Shown: piece after piece, positions 32,541 to 41,211 of the stretch | Layout: each line of letters starts with the position of its first letter | How positions within the stretch are numbered: position 1 is the stretch's first letter | NCBI GenBank assembly: GCA_021808665.1 | Contig: JAKBBA010000031.1 | Coordinates: forward strand, 1-42,570 | Length of the DNA: 42,570 bases | Reading direction: 5' to 3' | Source of the DNA: Actinomycetes bacterium | GTDB taxonomy: Bacteria > Actinomycetota > Acidimicrobiia > Acidimicrobiales > Palsa-688 | The notes under the pieces: generated by a model | What the model was told of the DNA's origin: nothing | Database searches by the model: none | What the model saw: the letters and a program-made list of their open reading frames with translations, nothing else | Program-made: the position numbers and the translations under genes

Positions 32541-33036
32541 CGGCGAGAACCCGTCCCGGGTCGCAGTCGAATGTCAGGTGAACGGCGTCGCCCGTTCCGC
32601 CACGGTGCAAGCGCGTCTGACGCTCGCCGACTTCCTGCGGGAGGTATGCGGTCTGACGGGAACCCACCTGGGCTGCGAGCACGGCGCGTGCGGGGCTTGC
32701 AGCGTGCTGGTCGACGGGGACGTGGTCCGTTCCTGTCTGATGTTCGCCGTTCAGGCCAACGGCAGACAGGTAACCACGGTCGAAGGCATGGGCGGACCGG
32801 ACGGGGCTTTGAGCCCGGTGCAGGAGGCGTTTCGCTCTGAACACGGACTTCAATGCGGCTTTTGCACCCCAGGGTTCGTGGTCACCGTGACCGCCTTTCT
32901 CAGGGACAACCCCGACCCGACCGAGACGGAGATACGCGAGGCGCTGTCGGGGAACCTTTGCCGCTGCACCGGCTACCAGGGGATCTTGAAAGCGGTAGCC
33001 GTAGCGGCAAGAGCCGGCAGAGGAGGTGGGCAATGA
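32533..33036 (+). CDS. Molybdenum hydroxylase iron-sulfur subunit (CoxS-like)
   Basis: This protein has 167 residues. The GTG at 32533 has GGAGGAGG six bases upstream. The plant-type [2Fe-2S] centre is C48, C53, C56 and C68 (CEHGACGAC); the second, helical centre is C108, C111, C143 and C145 (CGFC and CRCTG). Electrons flow from the Mo cofactor of the large subunit through these clusters to the FAD subunit. The overlaps with both neighbours (8 bp and 4 bp) give coupled, balanced expression. Confidence 0.95.
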   Translation: MLDGENPSRVAVECQVNGVARSATVQARLTLADFLREVCGLTGTHLGCEHGACGACSVLVDGDVVRSCLMFAVQANGRQVTTVEGMGGPDGALSPVQEAFRSEHGLQCGFCTPGFVVTVTAFLRDNPDPTETEIREALSGNLCRCTGYQGILKAVAVAARAGRGGGQ

Positions 33037-35426
33037 GCCCGGTTCGGTCGGTGGACGCAGCGGCACGCGGCGCCAGGTACGTCGGCCAACGAGTCGCGCG
33101 AAGCGAAGACGCCAGGATGGTGACCGGGCACGGCACCTACGTCGACGACGTCGTCGTCCCGGGGGTCTTGCACGCAGCGTTCGTGCGTTCCGGCGTGGCG
33201 AGCGGGATCATAACCAACCTCGACGTCCAAGCTGCCCTGGACACTCCCGGTGTAGTCGCCGTGCTCGGCGGCGCAGACCTCAACAAGGCGGTCGTCGAAG
33301 CCTGGCTGGACTACGAAGGCCCGGCAGCCGCCGCGACCCCCAGGCCTTTCAGGGTGCTAGCCGAAGGCGACGTGCGCTTCGCCGGTGAAGCCATAGCCAT
33401 GGTCGTCGCCGACTCCCGCTACGCGGCAGAGGACGGCGCCGAGGCGGTGGTCGTCGACATCGAGACCCGCCCCGCCGTGGTGAGCATCGCCGACGCGCTC
33501 GAACCGGGGTCGCTGGTGGTGCACCCCGAACGCGCCGACAACATCGCCGGGCGGATCGACCCGCCCGAAGACCCCGCGCTCGACGCCATCTTCGCCGGCG
33601 CAGCGCACGTGATCACCGAGACGTTCGTCCAACACAGGTACGCCTGCGTGCCGATGGAGACCCGGGGGATCGTCGCAGGCTGGGACCCTTACCGCAACCA
33701 GCTTTCGGTTCACGTGTCCACGCAGGGCCCTCACGGCGTGCGGACGCAGCTAGCCAGGATAATGGGCCTCGGGGACCACCAGGTCAGAGTCGTGATGCCC
33801 GACGTGGGCGGCGGTTTCGGCCAGAAGATGTTCCTCCTGCCCGAGGAGATAGCGGTACCTCTCGCCGCGAGGATCGTGGGACGGCCGCTCAAGTGGATCG
33901 AGGACCGCCGCGAGAACCTGATGGCAGGCCAGCACGCACGCGAGGACACCGTCACCGTCAGCTTCGCCGTCGACGCCGACGGTGTCATCCTGGGAGCCCG
34001 GGCAGATTTCTCCGAGAACGTCGGGTCGTTCCCGGCCGGGGGTTCCAGCTCGATACGCTTCTCGTCCCTAGTGTTCCCCGGCCCTTATCGGATCCCCCGC
34101 TACAGGGCGACGGCCCGGGCCGTGTACACCAACACGAACGGGCGCTGCTCGTATCGCGGACCGTGGATGGTCGAAACCGTCGCCCGTGAGCAGATGATGG
34201 ACCGGGTCGCAGCCGAGCTAGGCATCGACGCGCTGGAGATCCGGCGCCGCAACGTGATCCGCGGGACGGACCTTCCTTACACCACGGCAGCGGGACTCGT
34301 CTACGACCAAGTTACCGTGGACGCCACGTTGGACCAGGCGGCCGACATCGCCGGCTACGACGCATTCAGAGCGATTCAGGCTGCGAGGCGAGCCGAGGGT
34401 CGCCTCGTCGGTATCGGCGTCAGCCTGTTCACCGAGCCCTCCGGCATAGCCCAAGGTACCCTGTCCACCGAAGCAGCGACCGTCCGGATCGGCTTCAACG
34501 GCCTGGTAGAGGTGGTCACCTCGTCGGCCAGTCACGGCCAGAGCCTGGAGACGACGATCGCCCAGGTCGTAGCCGACGAACTGGGAGTCGACATCGCCGA
34601 CATATCGGTAACCCAGGGAGACACGGCTTCCACGCCTTACGGGCCCGGCACCGGCGGCAGCCGCAGCGCCGTGCTTTCGAGTGGGGCGGCGCGTGAAGCT
34701 GCGAGGTCCATGCGAGCGAAGCTCGTGCGCATAGCAGCCCACCGCCTCGAAGCCGCCGAGGAGGACCTCGAAGTGCTCGACGGTCGGGTGTCGGTAGCGG
34801 GAACTCCGAGCGCGGGCATCGGCTTCGCCGAACTGGCACGCCTCGCCTACACCGCCCCGGACGCATTGCCCGCCGGGGAGGAGCCTGGACTGCAAACGCA
34901 CGCCCGCTACAGGCCGTCGTCGCCCTTTACCTGGTCGAACGCCTGTCACATCTGCACCTGCGAGGTAGACCCGGTGACAGGGAAGGTCACCTTGGACCGC
35001 TACGTGGTGAGCGAGGACTGCGGAGTGATGATCAACCCGAACGTGGTGGAAGGCCAGATCGCCGGCGGCGTCGTCCAGGGCATCGGAGGAGTCCTCTACG
35101 AGCACATGGCCTACGACCGCGACGGCAACCCTCTGGCAACGACGTTCGTCGACTACCTCCTGCCGACCACGACGGAGGTACCGACGATCGAGTACGGTCA
35201 CGTCGAGACGCCAGCCCCCACAAACGCAGGAGGCCACAAAGGCCTGGGGGAGGGCGGGGCTATAGGGTCACCGCCAGCGATAATAAACGCCGTCAACGAC
35301 GCCCTCTCAGGTTTGGGAGTCCGCATAACAGTCCAACCTCTCACCCCTGAAGCCGTAGCCGACGCGATCGCAGCTGCGACCGGCGCCGGCCAATCCCAAG
35401 CACAGCAATCCGACGAGGAGGGTTGA
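33033..35426 (+). CDS. Molybdenum hydroxylase large subunit (xanthine dehydrogenase/CoxL-like)
   Basis: This protein has 797 residues; the ATG at 33033 overlaps the preceding stop (ATGA). Landmarks are VGQRVARSEDARMVTGHGTYVDD, GGGFGQK, the active-site loop NGRCSYRGPW (C372-S-Y-R-G) and the catalytic glutamate E740 in GLGEGGAIG. The loop lacks the AYxCSFR motif of form I CO dehydrogenase and is nearer to the AYRG type, so a hydroxylase for an organic aldehyde, N-heterocycle or acyl compound is more likely. It needs molybdopterin cytosine dinucleotide; no maturation gene is seen here. The P450 start follows two bases after the stop. Confidence 0.94.
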   Translation: MSPVRSVDAAARGARYVGQRVARSEDARMVTGHGTYVDDVVVPGVLHAAFVRSGVASGIITNLDVQAALDTPGVVAVLGGADLNKAVVEAWLDYEGPAAAATPRPFRVLAEGDVRFAGEAIAMVVADSRYAAEDGAEAVVVDIETRPAVVSIADALEPGSLVVHPERADNIAGRIDPPEDPALDAIFAGAAHVITETFVQHRYACVPMETRGIVAGWDPYRNQLSVHVSTQGPHGVRTQLARIMGLGDHQVRVVMPDVGGGFGQKMFLLPEEIAVPLAARIVGRPLKWIEDRRENLMAGQHAREDTVTVSFAVDADGVILGARADFSENVGSFPAGGSSSIRFSSLVFPGPYRIPRYRATARAVYTNTNGRCSYRGPWMVETVAREQMMDRVAAELGIDALEIRRRNVIRGTDLPYTTAAGLVYDQVTVDATLDQAADIAGYDAFRAIQAARRAEGRLVGIGVSLFTEPSGIAQGTLSTEAATVRIGFNGLVEVVTSSASHGQSLETTIAQVVADELGVDIADISVTQGDTASTPYGPGTGGSRSAVLSSGAAREAARSMRAKLVRIAAHRLEAAEEDLEVLDGRVSVAGTPSAGIGFAELARLAYTAPDALPAGEEPGLQTHARYRPSSPFTWSNACHICTCEVDPVTGKVTLDRYVVSEDCGVMINPNVVEGQIAGGVVQGIGGVLYEHMAYDRDGNPLATTFVDYLLPTTTEVPTIEYGHVETPAPTNAGGHKGLGEGGAIGSPPAIINAVNDALSGLGVRITVQPLTPEAVADAIAAATGAGQSQAQQSDEEG

Positions 35427-35428
35427 CC

Positions 35429-36598
35429 GTGAGTGAATGCCCCGTGGAGCGCGTAGACCTGTCCAACCTTGCAGGGCCGCCCGGAACGATCTTCGAGGCC
35501 CTCGACGGTCTGCGCGCCCGGCACAGGTGGTTCCGTAACGACGTCGCCCAGGGATACTGGGTTCTAACCCGCTTCGACGACATCCGCGAGGCCTTCCAGA
35601 CACCCGAAGTGTTTTCCAACCGGTCGATCGTGCCCGTGGATCCCAACCCCGATTACCGTTTCATGCCGTCGCTCACAGACCCGCCGATGCACATGAAGTA
35701 CCGGGCGCCGCTGGCTCGCTGGTTCTCGCCGCACTCGATAGCCAAGTACACCCAGGCCATGACCGACTCCTGCACCGGAATCATCGACGGGATCGTCGAC
35801 GATGGCGGAGTCGAGTTCTGCTCAGGCTTCGCGGATTGGCTTCCCGCTTTGACGCTCACCCACATTTTGCACCTACCCCGGACGGACGCGCCTTTCTTCA
35901 TTTCGTGCGCCAACCGCATCCGAGGCCATGTGAACGCAGACGACGCCGTTATGGCCATGCGCGACATCAAGGCTTACTTCGTCGACGTTCTCGCCGAGCG
36001 GCGCCGGGCGGGTATGGACCCCGACGTCGACTTCCTCACCTACATGCTCGAAGCCGAGGTGGACGGCAGGCCTTTCGACGACGAGGAACTGCTAGACACG
36101 CTGATGACCCTCGCCTTCGGCTCTCTCGACACGACCAAGACGGCGATGACCTGGTCGACCTGGCACCTGGCCACCAACCCGGCCGACAGGGAGTGGGTCG
36201 TGGCGGACCCGTCGATCATCCCGAGCGCCATCGAGGAGTTCCTGCGCGCCTACCCGGTCGTGAGCATGGCCAGGAAACTCAACCACGACGTCGACTTCCA
36301 CGGCTGCCCCATGAAGAAAGATGACATGGTTCTGCTCACTATCCAAGCGGCCACCAGGGACCCCGAGGTGTTCGACGAGCCCGCGAAAGTTCGCCTCGAC
36401 CGAAGCCCGAACCGACACATCGCTTTCGGTGCCAGCGAGCACCGCTGCCTCGGATCCCACCTGGCGCGGGCGGAACTGAAGATAGCGATGGAAAAGTGGC
36501 ACGAGCGCATACCCGTCTACAGGGTCGCCGACGGGGCCGAGATCACCGCCAGGGGGAGTCACATCGACGCGTTACCGCTCACCTGGGCGGACAGTTGA
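35429..36598 (+). CDS. Cytochrome P450 (second copy)
   Basis: This protein has 389 residues. The GTG at 35429 is chosen because AGGAGGG is six bases upstream; a TTG at 35423 is too close to that site. The heme ligand is C340 (FGASEHRCLG), the ExxR pair is E270/R273 (IEEFLRAYP) and the I-helix motif is GSLDT (231-235). The N-terminal half shares GYWVLTRFDDIREAFQTPEV-like text and FSNRSIV/DPNP with the P450 at 5955, so they are close paralogues. It sits directly behind the molybdenum hydroxylase in the same operon and ahead of an MDR reductase, suggesting successive oxidations of one substrate. Confidence 0.95.
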   Translation: MSECPVERVDLSNLAGPPGTIFEALDGLRARHRWFRNDVAQGYWVLTRFDDIREAFQTPEVFSNRSIVPVDPNPDYRFMPSLTDPPMHMKYRAPLARWFSPHSIAKYTQAMTDSCTGIIDGIVDDGGVEFCSGFADWLPALTLTHILHLPRTDAPFFISCANRIRGHVNADDAVMAMRDIKAYFVDVLAERRRAGMDPDVDFLTYMLEAEVDGRPFDDEELLDTLMTLAFGSLDTTKTAMTWSTWHLATNPADREWVVADPSIIPSAIEEFLRAYPVVSMARKLNHDVDFHGCPMKKDDMVLLTIQAATRDPEVFDEPAKVRLDRSPNRHIAFGASEHRCLGSHLARAELKIAMEKWHERIPVYRVADGAEITARGSHIDALPLTWADS

Positions 36599-36627
36599 AC
36601 CAGCCGAAACGAAATTTGGGAGACCCG

Positions 36628-37653
36628 ATGACAGAAAACCTCAACCGTTCTTTAGTGCTCGTGAGCCGTCCTGAGGGCCTTGTAGGAGACGACAACTTCG
36701 AGGTGCGGTCAGGCCCGGTGCCCACACCCGGCCCCGGCGAGGTGCTCATCCGAGTCACATGGCTGTCATTCGACCCTACCCAGCGGGGATGGCTGCTCCC
36801 GGGCGGCACGTACAAGGCGCCGCTGGAGTTAGGTGAAGTCATGCAGGCCTACGCCGTAGGCCAGGTGGTCGAATCCAACAACTCCAAGTTCAAACCTGGC
36901 GTGCACGTGCAGGGAATGCTCAGCTGGCAGGACTGGCATGTGAGCGACGGAACTGACCTCACGATCGTGCCCGAAGGTGTCGAGCCCAAGGCGATGCTCG
37001 GCGTGTACGGCACCACGGGCCTCACTGCGTACTTCGGCCTCACCGACGTCGGACAGCCCGTCGCTGGGGAGACGGTCGTGGTGTCGGGCGCTGCGGGGGC
37101 GACAGGATCGGTGGCCGGCCAGATAGCCAAGCTCCTCGGATGCCAGACGATAGGCGTCGCCGGGGGTTCAGAGAAATGCTCGTGGCTGGTCGAGCGGGCC
37201 GGTTTCGACGCCGCTATCGACTACAAGTCGCAGCGCGTCGGCTCCCGCCTCGACGAGCTGGCACCCGGAGGTGTGGACGTCTTCTTCGACAACGTCGGCG
37301 GGGAGACCCTCAACTCGGTGCTCAAACGGATACGCCGTCACGCCAGGATCGTGCTTTGCGGCAGCATCTCCACCGGTTACGTGCCGGGCCACCTCCCAGC
37401 CGGACCGTCCAACTACTTCAACTTGTGCTTGAAGAGCTCGCGTATGCAGGGCTTCCTGCTGGGCGACTACCGGGAGCGCTTCGAGGAGGGACGCCGGACC
37501 ATGCGAGACTGGGTCGAAGCCGGCAGGATCGTCTACGAGGAGGACATCCAGGAGGGCTTGGAGAACGCGCCGAAGACCCTGCGCAGGCTCTTCGAAGGGG
37601 CCAACCTCGGCAAGCAACTCCTCAAGGTCGCCGACCCGCCCCTGGCCGGATAG
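36628..37653 (+). CDS. NADP-dependent MDR-family oxidoreductase (PTGR/CurA-like)
   Basis: This protein has 341 residues; the ATG at 36628 has GGGAG upstream. The N-terminal GroES-like domain (PTPGPGEVLIRVTWLSFDPTQRGWL) is followed by a Rossmann domain with AAGATGS (155-161), and FFDNVGGE is conserved. It lacks the zinc ligands of alcohol dehydrogenases and fits the alkenal/one oxidoreductases that reduce C=C bonds conjugated to a carbonyl with NADPH. It is the last gene of the plus-strand operon and probably reduces an enone formed upstream. Confidence 0.93.
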   Translation: MTENLNRSLVLVSRPEGLVGDDNFEVRSGPVPTPGPGEVLIRVTWLSFDPTQRGWLLPGGTYKAPLELGEVMQAYAVGQVVESNNSKFKPGVHVQGMLSWQDWHVSDGTDLTIVPEGVEPKAMLGVYGTTGLTAYFGLTDVGQPVAGETVVVSGAAGATGSVAGQIAKLLGCQTIGVAGGSEKCSWLVERAGFDAAIDYKSQRVGSRLDELAPGGVDVFFDNVGGETLNSVLKRIRRHARIVLCGSISTGYVPGHLPAGPSNYFNLCLKSSRMQGFLLGDYRERFEEGRRTMRDWVEAGRIVYEEDIQEGLENAPKTLRRLFEGANLGKQLLKVADPPLAG

Positions 37654-38032
37654 GAGACTCCCGGGGCGCGGGTTCGTGGCGGTCGTCTCCGAAGCGTTCA
37701 GCGCCATAGAGGAAGTCGGTGTCACCGCTGCCGAGGATCGTCCGGCGGGAGGCCGCCCAGCAGGCCCAGGATCTCATGCCGCTGGGACAGGTGGCCGACG
37801 CCAGCATCCTGCAGCTCAGAGATCACAGAAGTGTTAGTCACTGATCAGGAATACGCAAGGAATTTCCACCCCCATAGTGGTCCTATCAAACTGCTTGATC
37901 AAGCCAGGCGACGGGTCGGACCCCGTTCCGGGACGCTTGGATAGGCGTCATTCGGGGCCGTTCAGCGTCGCCCGGGGACGCCCGAAACCTCGCACAACCG
38001 AATCATCTACTGGTCCGAGTCCCTCGAAGGGA
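37654..38032. other. Non-coding gap at a composition boundary; possible gene remnant
   Basis: No complete gene fits here. A short minus-strand reading (37722-37835, GTG start, 37 codons) gives protein-like text such as LQDAGVGHLSQRHEILG, and the adjacent minus frame continues with GSGDTDFLYGAERFGDD, as if a gene were broken by a frameshift. I do not recognise the source. GGCGG-GAGG-CCGCC (37744-37757) could form a small hairpin. High-GC, strongly biased coding ends here and a less GC-biased segment begins. Confidence 0.3.
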
Positions 38033-38034
38033 CT
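38018..38034 (-). terminator. Hairpin at the end of the LacI gene
   Basis: AGTCCCT-CGA-AGGGACT is a perfect 7-bp stem with a 3-base loop that overlaps the LacI stop codon (38033-38035) on the minus strand. No T tract follows. It is a likely terminator or mRNA 3' end structure, and could also protect the convergent operon. Confidence 0.45.
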
Positions 38035-39073
38035 AGATCCGAGGTGGTGCGCAACTTGCGCGAGGCGTGAAACGAGATATCACTTCCGTCCCCTCAAGTT
38101 CTGATAGATCACAGTCCCCGAGCATCGCCAGCAGAGTCCGGGTGTACCCGATCGCCTCGACATAGACGTCGTGACTAACGACCGACAAGGCTGGCTGGAA
38201 AGCCATTGCCCATTCAGAGTCCCCGTATGCGACGAGAGAAACATCGGCAGGTATCTGTAGATGGCAATCCCGTATGGCCATCAGGACGGCTGGTAATAGG
38301 CGATGGCCGCTAACGATCACGGCTGTAGGAGGGCTCGTACCACCAAAGAGTGCGGCTAGGTGACTTAGACATGACCGGTACAAGTCACGAATCTCAACTT
38401 GCACCTGGATTAAGGTGCCAGATACCTTGGCCAGTTCCGTGCGCGGGATGTCTAGCCTCGAGCGGCGAATAAGGGTCCGCGATTTAACCCGGTCCGGCGC
38501 AGCAACGACAATAGCGACGCGACGATGGCCAAGGTTCAGCAAGTGCTCAACCATCTCCCTGGAAGCAATTGCTTCTGCCTTCTCCCACTCCAGCTCCCTG
38601 ACTTGCCCGTCACGTCCAACAAACGGCATGATCGGGATGTTCCGCTTTGAAAAAGCATCCACGATGTCAGCCGTGGGCCGCGAGCCGGCCATCAAGATTC
38701 CATCGATGCCTTCGGCAAGGAGTCGACTGAGGATTTGCGATTCGAGCTCTGAGTTGCGTTGACTGTCTGCGACGAGCACCGTGTAGTCGGCTTGGTTAGC
38801 GATGTGCTCTACCCCCCGCAAAAACTCGTGATGAACGGGATTGCTCAGATCGTTGACTAGGACGGCGATGCTCTTGGTTTTCGCTCTCCGGAGGGCTCTT
38901 GCTTGACGCGACGGCCTATAGTTCAGTGCTTGAGCGGCGTCAAAGACTAACTTGCGGACAGACTCTGTGGCGTAACCCTTGCCGCTAAGGACTCGCGAGA
39001 CAGTTGCCGTCGATACACCGGCTTGGGCAGCGACCTCGCGGATCGTCGTCGCCGTCGACGGATCTGCCGACAT
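38033..39073 (-). CDS. LacI-family transcriptional regulator
   Basis: This protein has 346 residues from the ATG at 39073; a TTG at 39097 in frame would add eight residues and has AGGAAGG upstream. The LacI helix-turn-helix is at about 9-30 (TTIREVAAQAGVSTATVSRVLSG), the hinge helix about 50-62 (NYRPSRQARALR), and the core is a periplasmic-binding-like effector domain (SIAVLVNDLSNPVHHEFLRGVEHIA, GDSEWAMAFQPALS). It is divergent from the sulfatase operon, whose -10 box is covered by a palindrome (39700-39712), so it probably represses that operon. The 3' end is marked by a hairpin. The codon use is less GC-biased than in the genes to the left. Confidence 0.92.
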   Translation of the reverse strand: MSADPSTATTIREVAAQAGVSTATVSRVLSGKGYATESVRKLVFDAAQALNYRPSRQARALRRAKTKSIAVLVNDLSNPVHHEFLRGVEHIANQADYTVLVADSQRNSELESQILSRLLAEGIDGILMAGSRPTADIVDAFSKRNIPIMPFVGRDGQVRELEWEKAEAIASREMVEHLLNLGHRRVAIVVAAPDRVKSRTLIRRSRLDIPRTELAKVSGTLIQVQVEIRDLYRSCLSHLAALFGGTSPPTAVIVSGHRLLPAVLMAIRDCHLQIPADVSLVAYGDSEWAMAFQPALSVVSHDVYVEAIGYTRTLLAMLGDCDLSELEGTEVISRFTPRASCAPPRI

Positions 39074-39097
39074 TATTCCGCTGGCTCCCGGCCACAA

Positions 39098-39699
39098 CTC
39101 TGAACCCTTCCTACCTCACGCAATTCTACTAGTTTCGGCCTGCCAGAACTCTCATTCCTACATCCGCTCCAGCAGGTTTCAGAGTTGCGATTTGCGGCAA
39201 AATGAGAGTAAAACCCTCGGCGTTCTAGCATTCGCCTCGTCGTCGTCCTCATTGCAACCGTAGTTGCGCCTGAGGACTCTGCGCTCGCACGATATCACCA
39301 ACTAGGGCTAACCCACCGGCTGCTAGATGCAGTCGACATCCCAACGCCCGTATACCTTGATGCATGTCTCGGCTACTCGCTGAGAGCAAGCGACCCTCAT
39401 TTCCAGGGAGCTAGTCGGATACTGATGAACGGTCCACGACAGAATCGCCGCGCCAAGCGAGTTTACCCTATAGCACCGTGCATGAAGGAGGCCCCGCCTT
39501 GGGCGAGCCGCTATAGGTCAACCCCTAGTGCGAAAACACCTGATGGGTCCCCAACTAGCACGGAAGGGAGGACTTAGCTTCAGCAATGAGCCACTGCTCC
39601 CCACCTAAAGGGTGGTCTCCCCGCTCCCACCGTTGTGCTCGACATTCATGCCTGGATCGGTAGCTCATTTCAACACCTGTTGCGAAGTGACTAGGTAAT
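39098..39699. other. Long intergenic stretch between LacI and sulfatase operon
   Basis: About 600 bp lie between the LacI start and the sulfatase promoter. No known RNA or full gene is seen. An open frame without a start codon runs 39212-39577 on the plus strand (121 codons, including ARYHQLGLTHRLLDAVDI); it may be a remnant or chance. CCACC-TAAAG-GGTGG (39601-39615) is a small hairpin. TTGC-N8-GCAA (39185-39200) may be a site near the LacI promoter. Confidence 0.35.
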
Positions 39700-39712
39700 C
39701 GTTATCATAACG
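39680..39712 (+). promoter_or_regulatory. Promoter of the sulfatase operon with overlapping palindromic operator
   Basis: TTGCGA (39680-39685) and TATCAT (39703-39708) are 17 bp apart and precede the sulfatase start by about 55 bases. CGTTAT-C-ATAACG (39700-39712) is a perfect 6-bp inverted repeat with a single central base that covers the -10 box. LacI-type operators have this length and symmetry, and a LacI gene lies upstream in the opposite direction, so it is the leading candidate for binding. Confidence 0.6.
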
Positions 39713-39762
39713 TGACACGTTCGTCGGACACCCCCGGGAACACTTGAAGCAATGAGAGGTCC

Positions 39763-41211
39763 ATGACGCCTGTGGTACGCGACAACATAGTTCTACTGAT
39801 GGCAGACCAGCACCAGGCATCGCGGTCGCGTTGCTACGGCGACAGTGCTGTGATGACTCCAGCGATCGACCGTCTCGCATCCGAGGGCGTCAGATTCGAC
39901 CGAGCTTACTGTAACGCACCCTTGTGCATGCCTGCACGTGCATCCTTGCTCACCGAAAAACTCGTAAGCTCACACAGGATAGACAGCAACCGAGGTCAAG
40001 TGCCAGCTGGTATTACCAACTTTGTTCGAGCCCTTTCTGAGGCAGGATATTTCACAGCTGAGATAGGAAAGATGCACTTCTGGGAACACGGTGGGCCCTA
40101 CAGTCACGTGAACCAGAGGCGTGATTATATGGAATCACTCGGGTTCCGCTACAGCGACGAACTTGTCGGTAAAGTTGCGTCATTGGTAGTCAGGGATAGC
40201 TACAGCGACTATCTACAATCGCTCGAACTTCTCGACGACTATCACAGGTCAGTGCGGGCATCAATACCTAGGGATCGCAGCAACCCAGATATGTTATTTG
40301 GCACCCACTACCTCTCTGCAACACCAGTTCCCTTCGCCGGACGCCACCATGTCGACCGTTGGCTAGGCCGCAAGGTTGCCGAGTGGATCGATAACTATTC
40401 AGACCGGCAGCCATTCCTTCTCTGGGTGGGTTGGCCTGGGCCTCATAGCCCTTATGACGCGCCGAAAGCGGATGTCGAGGAGTATGCGGATGCGGACGTC
40501 CGACTTGGATCGATCATGCGTCCGAGTGTTCCCGATAGCCAATCTGGATCCTCCGAGAAAAGGAGGCCAATCTTCATCACAAGCGACCCCGCTTTCGTGA
40601 GCTCTACCGCCATCAGGAGAGCCATACGTGCTTACCTAGCAGACATCTCCATTATAGACGAGGCTATATCGCTAGTCATCGAGACTCTATCAAGAAATCA
40701 AATGATGGACCGAACGTGGATCATATACACCTCCGACCACGGCGAAATGCTTGGATCCCACGGACTATTTGGCAAACAAGTCTTCTACGAAGAGTCTGTA
40801 CGAGTGCCTCTTATCATACGTCCCCCTGGCCGACTTGGTTCAGCTTTGCGGAATATCACCTCCCCTCATCTAGCTGAGCACGTCGACCTTGCGGCAACGA
40901 TCCGTCAGATAGCTCATGTGGAATCCGACCCCACTGGTCACGGTCACGCCCTTTTTAACGACGAGCACCTACCTATCGCAGTACGGGAGGCTGTGAGGAG
41001 TGAGAACCTTGGCCTGGTTATGGTGTCCAACGGTCGTCATAAGGTGGTAGCCGACGCTGACACTGGAGAACTTCTTCAAGTATTCGACTTGAAGGTAGAT
41101 CCCTGCGAGAACTACAACATTGCTAGCTCTGCCAGCGTGTTAGACGATGTCTCTGGCCTCATAACGGAGCATCTTAAACCCTATATCGCCTCCCGGCATA
41201 ACGATGACTAA
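39763..41211 (+). CDS. Sulfatase (formylglycine-dependent, arylsulfatase/choline-sulfatase fold)
   Basis: This 482-residue sulfatase has C55-M-P-A-R59, where the CxPxR motif lets C55 be converted to formylglycine, followed by ASLLTEKL. Metal ligands include D15 and Q16 in LMADQHQ and the later TSDHGEMLGSHGLFGK. No signal peptide is visible, so it appears cytoplasmic and would act on imported sulfate esters. It overlaps the SDR gene by 8 bp. A formylglycine-generating enzyme is not in the window. The substrate could be a sulfated alcohol, sugar or steroid; the neighbouring SDR suggests the freed hydroxyl is oxidised. Confidence 0.93.
   Translation: MTPVVRDNIVLLMADQHQASRSRCYGDSAVMTPAIDRLASEGVRFDRAYCNAPLCMPARASLLTEKLVSSHRIDSNRGQVPAGITNFVRALSEAGYFTAEIGKMHFWEHGGPYSHVNQRRDYMESLGFRYSDELVGKVASLVVRDSYSDYLQSLELLDDYHRSVRASIPRDRSNPDMLFGTHYLSATPVPFAGRHHVDRWLGRKVAEWIDNYSDRQPFLLWVGWPGPHSPYDAPKADVEEYADADVRLGSIMRPSVPDSQSGSSEKRRPIFITSDPAFVSSTAIRRAIRAYLADISIIDEAISLVIETLSRNQMMDRTWIIYTSDHGEMLGSHGLFGKQVFYEESVRVPLIIRPPGRLGSALRNITSPHLAEHVDLAATIRQIAHVESDPTGHGHALFNDEHLPIAVREAVRSENLGLVMVSNGRHKVVADADTGELLQVFDLKVDPCENYNIASSASVLDDVSGLITEHLKPYIASRHNDD

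Noticed and set aside
33033..35426. Form I carbon monoxide dehydrogenase
   Set aside because: The active-site loop reads NGRCSYRGPW rather than AYxCSFR; the enzyme is treated as a general molybdenum hydroxylase.
39098..39762. tRNA, riboswitch or CRISPR array in the long gap
   Set aside because: No cloverleaf with a T-loop GGTTCGA-type arm, no repeat-spacer pattern and no riboswitch core that I recognise.
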